A DNA stretch of 64,000 nucleotides. It comes from Nilaparvata lugens (taxonomy: Eukaryota; Arthropoda; Insecta; Hemiptera; Delphacidae). The DNA is taken from the NCBI RefSeq assembly GCF_014356525.2, contig NC_052504.1, positions 65,505,114-65,569,113 of the forward strand. Reading direction: 5' to 3'. The translations under genes were made by a program, and so were the position numbers. A model generated the notes under the pieces. It was not told where the DNA came from. It ran no database searches and saw only the letters and a list, made by a program, of their open reading frames with translations. This document shows, in pieces, positions 57,828 through 64,000 of the stretch; position 1 is the stretch's first letter; every line of letters begins with the position of its first letter.

Positions 57828-60524
57828 AATAGAATCCATTTTCGCAAATAACAATAACGTAACAATAAAAGTGACATTGATATAGCTAGAGAAGAGTAGG
57901 TTTCCTTAAGTCTATTATGACATTCCATTAACTAAGGCTACTAAAAACTTGTCCCACAAGACTTTTATTATTTCACAAAATATTCTCATGTACGTAAAAT
58001 ATTCTATGAATCTATTGTATTAATCAATAAGATAATAGGTCTTGAACGGCGGTCCTTTATATTAAAATGTATATAACATATAATTTAACTTGGTTTTTAC
58101 TGATAACTTGCGAGTGTTCAAATAAAACATGGCAACCTCTATTTTATTAATAAAAAGATATCGAGCAAGAAAGCATGAACCAAATTTAATAAGGAGCTAA
58201 ACCAACGAAAATTGTTTCCAAAATTCTTGGTAACAAAATGTCTCAAAGAAGAACTTACAATAAGTAATTTTTGTTTGTTCCTTTTTGCATTTAATTTTCA
58301 GTTTGTAATTAATCGCGTTCAGCTTTAACAGAGAATATTTTTGATTTGGCAAAACTAAATCTTTACGACTTGATAGGATGGAGTTTTTAAATGCATGACA
58401 ATCAATTATAATGATTTTCAAGTTTTGTTTTAGAACCATGTAGAATGGTAGTCCAATATTGAACAATAATAGAGTTTTAAAAAGTAATTATTATCAAACG
58501 AAAATCCCAATTGTAGAAATTTCCATCTGTAGAGTTTTAAAACTTAAGAACGTAAAACTTTGAAAATATAAAAATTACTCTTATATTATTATTGAGATTA
58601 ATATGACATTTTGGATACGTTGTGGATTAGTGGTTAATAAACAGCAGCAACACTGTGAAAAAAAGATTGTGACAATTGACTTTCAACGAATTTAACGTAT
58701 CAAGTCTATACTTGAAAGAGAGTGAACAGACGCCAGAGAAAAGTTTTCCAAATATTGTCATTAATTACATTAATTGGTACTTCCACCAATATATAAAATT
58801 CATTGTCTGAATCTATTGACTTTGAATAATTCTATTTTGCAAAATTTATAAAAAAAATATGTAACAAGGTTACTCACTTAATTAATAGATTTCAATCCCT
58901 TCTTTCCTTCAGCTTCAGAACACTGTACTGATCGATTAGTTCACATTGAGAATGAATTTTTCAATTACTTTCAACTACTGAAACACCAACTTCAAATGAT
59001 AAGCTAATCTTCGGTAGCTAAATAATATATACTTTACTGCTCTTGAGAGCATTCGTTCAAGTTTTTAGAATAAAGTCTTATCTGTTTGCACTTGAAATCT
59101 CAAGATAGAGAATTCTACTGATTTAATTTTCCAATCAATTGCAAAAAATGTACATCATTTCCATCATCTACCGAATAACTATGAATAATCATGAAGTTCT
59201 ATTGATAATATTTTGCAATTTCCGTTGAGAAATCTGATTTTTACCTCTTCATACTGCCAACTTTTTAATGATCAATGAACTAGAAATACTTATTGAAATT
59301 ATTAATAATATCTCAAAAAGCATTTTGTGTTATAATTGTTTTAAACATTTATACAATTAAACAAGGAGAGCTTTTACGGAATTAACTAAAATAAGAATAG
59401 GTATTTTCCATTTTGTTCATAATAGCCTACGCTCTAAATCTAAATCATTGAAGTATTTCATTCTAATTTCAATCAGTTTTTCAAGGAAACGTTTCCGACC
59501 CTTTTCATGTGCATAACTGAAAATGATTCAGTCAAGAGAAAAAGATCGGCTAACATTAATAAGTCACAGCAATTTAACATGTGTATTAATACGAATGAAG
59601 CCTATTATTAGTAATAATTGAAAAAAAGGCTACGAATAAGACGACCAAATTAGCTTCGACATAATTTTAAAATCAGTTGTTGCCAAACTATTTAAAAATA
59701 TTAATTGGATAAAGAAATGGTGACCAAAAATGAGTTCAAACGATTCTTCAATTCATTAATGACTTTAATGAATCTAGCAAATACACTTTTGTGCGTTAAA
59801 ATACAGAATACTGTAATACAATTTTTGTATAAAATCTAAGAAACTGTGAAGAGTAGTTGAAATGTTATTGAAGATGAACTTTGATAAGAACATAATTATT
59901 TATCTTGGTGAAAACAGTAAAGTAACAATGAATGAAATTTATAAACCATTCATATCAAATTAGTAACAAAAGAAAGAATGTGAACATGACAAACACACAC
60001 TTTTCAGTTATTAAAGAGTCTATTGTACAAGTCTATTCAGTGACTGTATAAGAGCTTATCATTGGATGAAAATGAATTTTTATTATTCTCAAGAATTTTT
60101 ACTAAACGAAGACTCAACAATCTTTGCCTAAACTATAAAAATAGTAGTTATCACAAAATAAGTTATTAAAATTACTGAATAATCAATTCATTAAAATAAT
60201 CAGAAATTGCCTACCACGATTCACGAATTAAAATAGTTTGTGAGAATAAGTTCATTGCATATTAATTATTTGAAATTTAGTTCATTACGAATATTTACAA
60301 AAACTTTTTATGGAAAGAAAACTATTATTTGTATGGAAACAAATTAAAAATCATTCTAGAATTATTCCATTTGAAATCTCAACATAACACAACTTCAAGT
60401 TCTTCATTGACAAACACAACAAGAACTCTTTGAACTCTCACAAATCTTGTACTCTTTTACAGTACTTGGGGTTTCAATATCAATTTATATTAGCCGACGT
60501 CCTCCAGCTACTCCACCTTCAAGC
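57828..60524. other. No gene seen besides the Br140 3' UTR
   Basis: Very AT-rich; the Br140 3' UTR occupies roughly the last 450 bp. No repeat recognised. Confidence 0.45.
60078..60083 (-). terminator. Possible poly(A) signal of Br140
   Basis: AATAAA on the minus strand about 440 bp past the Br140 stop; the nearest clear hexamer found by eye. Confidence 0.25.
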
Positions 60525-60732
60525 CTACTCCACTTCCATGGAGTTAGCTGTTTCAGTTTCCTTCTTCTCTTCTTTATCATTTGTACTGGTTTGTGTTCTG
60601 TAGGTCATCGCATCACTGTAGGCTTTTTTCACAGCCTTCCGATCGGTGGGTTTGCGAGACTCGTTCATTTTTATTTGGTCCAACTCGTCGGTTATTCCAA
60701 GCGGCTCCAGCTTATTTCGCGGCAACCAGTTC
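60525..60732 (-). CDS. Br140: Br140/BRPF terminal exon: end of PWWP domain and C-terminus
   Basis: 208 bp, acceptor TTCTAAAG (exon starts 60732) to the TAG stop at 60527-60525. The first G completes Trp, giving KRTW-NWLPRNKLEPLGI, the last PWWP strand and helix, then IKMNESRKPTDRKAVKKAY, where BRPF proteins have a basic helix, and a charged Lys/Glu-rich tail ending NSMEVE. The known family has a similar short tail after PWWP. Antisense frames here are shadows. Confidence 0.92.
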
Positions 60733-61334
60733 CTTTAGAATAGAACATTACCATTGATAAACAATGCCACTTCAAAGTAAGTTCAAATTATAAATGTAAA
60801 ATATGACAGGATCATGGAATAAAATCATTCTTAATCAAAACAATCAATACTCATAGCAAATCATTTGAATCAACATCATTAGGTTGAATTTGCTCGGGGA
60901 AAGTTAATATACAAAGTTAATCGAGGATATAGACCCTCCTTGCTGAAAAAAGCTGGTTCTCAGTTTCTAATCACTGGTTTTCATACTAAAATGTCGATTT
61001 TTATATGAGGTAATCTTGGTTTATTGAGAAATTTTTAAAAAATTCAGTTCTATGATCTATACATCTGCAAAAACAAGGATGATATAATCTCAAGTTTAAA
61101 AATGTGGGTGAACTTTGGATAACTCTTCACATCTCTAAATAAGCATACAGAAAGGTTCAAACCCTTGCTAGATATTTATGATATCGAGTCATTGTATACA
61201 TCAAAAGTGATGATAAGTTCTTAAAAAACTTGACTTAAAAATGAGTCAAACAGTAAATAAATAAGATTTATCAAGAGATACAGTAAAATATTCGAATGGT
61301 CAAGGATGAAATGAAGAAATACAAATAAGGAGTT

Positions 61335-61510
61335 AGACGAGGAGGTAAAGGAGGAGATTGTGGTGGCGGAGGAGGTTGACAAGGAGTAGAAGCAAGAGGA
61401 GGAGGAGAAATAGGAGGAGATGGAATAGGAGAAGGAGCAGGAGGAGAAGGAGAAGGAGGAGGAGGAGAAGGAGGAGGAGGATGATAAGGAATAGGAGGAG
61501 GTTGACAAGA
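61335..61510. repeat. Polypurine GGA/GAA tract in a Br140 intron
   Basis: About 175 bp of nearly pure A/G on the plus strand with few interruptions. The Ser-rich and Pro-rich frames on the other strand are by-products of (TCC)n. Confidence 0.9.
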
Positions 61511-61599
61511 AGAGACGGGAAAAAACATGAGGTATAAAAGTCAATTTCACTTTAGGAAGGATGTCAAAAGAGATCGGTTTTGAAGAGACTGTAACTCAC

Positions 61600-61739
61600 C
61601 AGGTCCGCTTTGTATCAAAGAATAGGACAAGATAAACTGGTTCAGTGTATTTATTAGCTTCGGCCAATACAGTGGCGGGTGGCGATGGAATGGGAACACC
61701 ATTGTGAACGTATCCTCGAGGCAACTTTGGATTAATTAT
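61600..61739 (-). CDS. Br140: Br140/BRPF exon: middle of PWWP domain
   Basis: 140 bp, acceptor CTGTTTTGTAG (exon starts 61739), donor GTGAGT (exon ends 61600). It encodes [20 protein letters not shown], then [20 protein letters not shown] and FDTKRT plus TG of a split Trp codon. The (I)INPKxPR, HNGVPIPxPP and LVLFFDxKRTW motifs match the BRPF PWWP domain in order. Phase fits both neighbours. Confidence 0.92.
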
Positions 61740-62337
61740 CTACAAAACAGAATGAAACATTGAACAAGTGTTCAAAATGAGGAAGAGCTCACTACCAATG
61801 TAAAATACAGTGTACATGGAATTTAAATTTTTCTGCTCATTATAGAATATAGAACAGTCGCTGTCGTCAGCTAAACGATTACTCAACTGACTGACTCTAG
61901 AGTTGTAGATACAAAGATAGCAGAAAGATGGAAGGATAGAAAAATAGAAGCTATTCTAGCTCATATATCTTGAAGAAAATTTAATAGCAATTTGATGAAA
62001 AAAAATGATGAGGCCAGGAACTGGAGTTCTCAAGTTGATACTACAGAACCGGCGATAGAGTCGATTCTTTTCATCAGAAATTTACCATTTTCTATATTGG
62101 CAAAACATTCGCATTGATTAAGTATGCTTTGCCAGAAATCATAAATATTTATGCAAATTTCAAGCTGCTAGATTATTAGTGTCGTGGTGTGAATCATGGC
62201 TGCTACAAAGAAGAGCCAATCAGTAATCATACAGTCACAAATTGACGGTGAATTCTCAACTGCTCCAATTCTAGGTCAAATGATGGTGTGAAATTGTAAT
62301 GAGATTAGCTTACATTAGCTTACATACGAGGGTCCGT

Positions 62338-63066
62338 TTCTTCAACCTCCGATCACATATCATAGTACACAGAAAAAAATGGTAAGGGGCACAGAGCTGA
62401 ACAGCTTATCATCCCCACCAAACGCACTGTGATCGGTGCGGCCAGATCGTCAATTATTGTCAACCCAGGAGCATGGCCGCCTCACTTGAGTCAACCTACC
62501 ACCAAGTGCTAGTTGCGTAGCGTTACTCGTTTTTGCAAACAAAATGCAAAAACATAAATCTAGCGAAAAACTATCAAGTTTACGCAGGAAACATTATGCG
62601 TCATGATTTTTTGCGTGAATGGTCACGGAAAATGAGATACGTCAGTTGAAATGTCTTCCGGAATCGACGTGATCAATGACAACTCGGACTTACATTTGCT
62701 GGTGCAACAAAACGGCTTCTCCAGCAAATCAAATAAGATTATTCAGATCACTCACCATACAAACTAGACTTGGTTACTAGTAGGCTAACTTATGCCTTCC
62801 CCTCAAACTCGAGGCATGATTCTAAGGGCAGAGCTTCCAAACTAACGGGGAGCTCCAAAACAACGTCACAGCTCACTCAAACTCATTTGGCGGCAGTATT
62901 TTTTGAAGAAGATTTAGGTGGACTGGTCCACTGGTATGACAGATGCCTCAGCCTTAATGGCAACTATGTTGATGAATAATATTGAGTGTAGGTAACTTTT
63001 AGTGGAAAAATTATTCTTTTCAAAAGACATTCGTCTTTTATTTATGGCTAATCGGAGGTTGGAGAA
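62338..63066 (+). mobile_element. Internally deleted mariner-type element (copy 2) in a Br140 intron
   Basis: Terminal inverted repeats TTCTTCAACCTCCGAT (62338-62353) and, inverted with one mismatch, 63051-63066. Inside are transposase remnants: FLREWSRKM, THLAAVFFEEDLGGLVHWYD and RCLSLNGNYVDE stop at 62979, the C-terminal signature of mariner transposases. Stops and gaps make it dead. It lies 45 bp from the splice donor of the Br140 exon at 63111. Confidence 0.75.
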
Positions 63067-63110
63067 TAAATTCACCTCGTACATGACAATAGAGTGGATG
63101 GAGTACTTAC

Positions 63111-63361
63111 GAGTGCAGGATACCAGGGATAGCCCCTGCACTTGGCCCACACCAGCTGCAGCTGTTCCAATGCCTCCTGGTTCGCGTTGTCGTCGTTAGC
63201 TGCGTCGTCGTCACTTGATTCGCAGCTGCTCGCACTGTCGCATCCGCTACCACTTCCGCTTCCACATCCACTTCCGCTTCCGCTGCCGCAGCTGCCGTCC
63301 GACACAGCCGAGCAGCCCGAGCAGCTCAACTCGTCCTCAGAGTGCGACTCCTCGCAGTCGT
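63111..63361 (-). CDS. Br140: Br140/BRPF (peregrin) exon: acidic Ser-Gly-Cys linker and start of PWWP domain
   Basis: 251 bp, acceptor ATGTTTCAG (exon starts 63361), donor GTAAGT (exon ends 63111), phase 2 bases in, phase 0 out. It encodes an acidic stretch (DCEESHSEDE), a low-complexity Gly-Ser-Cys run, more acid (ESSDDDAANDDNANQE), then LQLVWAKCRGYPWYPAL. That last piece is the hallmark first strands of the PWWP domain of BRPF proteins (WAKCRGYPxYPAL). BRPF proteins are scaffolds of MOZ/MORF-type histone acetyltransferase complexes, with PHD fingers, bromodomain and C-terminal PWWP; only the C-terminal part lies in this window. A CTTCCG-like hexamer repeat at about 63240-63290 creates the Gly-Ser run. 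Confidence 0.9.
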
Positions 63362-63657
63362 CTGAAACATCTCACGTCACAACACTCCTTATTCACATTT
63401 CAAACTTGATACTCCAATTTTATCAATAATTTGTTTTCGAAATTGTATCTTGTTCGTAATTATGTTGATAAAACCATACATTGGTTTGCTATCCGTGTAT
63501 GTCATAAGACAATGCAGATAGCTTTAAGGCTAAAAATAAACTTTCTACTGGTGATATTTTTCAAAGTTTTTCGATTTGTATATCATCAAGCTATCAAAAT
63601 GAAGAAGTTTTCTCAGGAAAACATTTTTTTCCGATCATTACTTTTTGAGATATGAGC

Positions 63658-64000
63658 GCCTAAAGTTCAAATTTTAGTGACAGAACAATTCAAATTCGGT
63701 AAGAGATGAATCCATGAGATTCAGAAGATAAATTCTTCATGGGATTGTTCATTTGATAAAACAAAAATGTTTTGAAAATATTAATTCTCGAGAAAGTTAT
63801 TCAATTTACTAAAAATTACCAAAAATAACCCCGAAAAAGTTAGTTTTGGTAAATTGAATAACTTTATCAAATATTGATATTTTCAGGAAATTTTTGTCTT
63901 ATTCAATCATCTATACCATTAAGAATTTATCCACTAAATCTAATGGATTTATCTCTTACCGAATTTTAAATGTTCTGTCCCTAAAATTTGAACTTTAGGC
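63658..64000. mobile_element. Foldback MITE at the window edge
   Basis: Left GCCTAAAGTTCAAATTTTAG, ACAGAAC, ATTCGGTAAGAGATGAATCC is mirrored at the very end (GGATTTATCTCTTACCGAAT ... GTTCTGTCCC ... TGAACTTTAGGC). The inner part also folds (GTTATTCAATTTAC with GTAAATTGAATAAC). The right terminus may continue past 64000. Confidence 0.8.

Noticed and set aside
61221..61550. Ser-rich and Pro-rich minus-strand proteins
   Set aside because: Both are readings of the polypurine tract within a Br140 intron.

Overview
The window reads as insect nuclear DNA: AT-rich, intron-split genes with GT-AG borders, and dense transposon debris. The "GCTTCGCTCGCC" and GTGA/CAGT-tailed repeats suggest a hemipteran, probably a planthopper such as Nilaparvata lugens. 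That is inference from repeat style and gene content; no search was run.

Two genes are clear, both on the minus strand. (1) A major-facilitator sugar transporter of the facilitated trehalose transporter (Tret1-like) type has six coding exon positions between 33774 and 15354. Splice phases agree throughout and predict a 485-residue protein. A likely untranslated first exon and promoter lie about 12 kb upstream (46102-46430). The exon carrying TM6 and the PETP motif is present twice (23361-23561 and 25621-25821) in a 2.26-kb tandem duplication; both copies have intact splice sites and encode the same 67 residues. (2) The 3' end of a BRPF/peregrin gene (Br140) lies at 63361-60525, with three exons that rebuild the PWWP domain and the C-terminus. 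Its upstream exons lie beyond 64000.

Layout: 1-15 kb is gene-free and repeat-rich (a 645-bp near-identical direct repeat, LINE 3' end, foldback MITEs, a nested MITE with target duplication, a mariner derivative). 15.2-46.4 kb is the transporter, whose introns hold a hAT element with a perfect 8-bp target duplication, two copies of a large foldback element, a mariner-type element and an antisense LINE. 46.4-60 kb is repeat-rich with a tRNA-derived SINE, tetranucleotide and CA arrays, a 33-bp minisatellite and a few unrecognised exon-like open frames. 60.5-64 kb is Br140, whose introns hold a polypurine tract, a mariner derivative and a foldback element.

The two genes are functionally unrelated (haemolymph sugar transport; chromatin reading in a MOZ/MORF-type acetyltransferase complex). 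No operon, CRISPR, bacterial or viral gene was seen. The observation most worth follow-up is the duplicated symmetric exon: using both copies would add a membrane segment and invert the second half of the transporter, so exclusive use of one copy, silence of one, or an assembly artefact must be distinguished.
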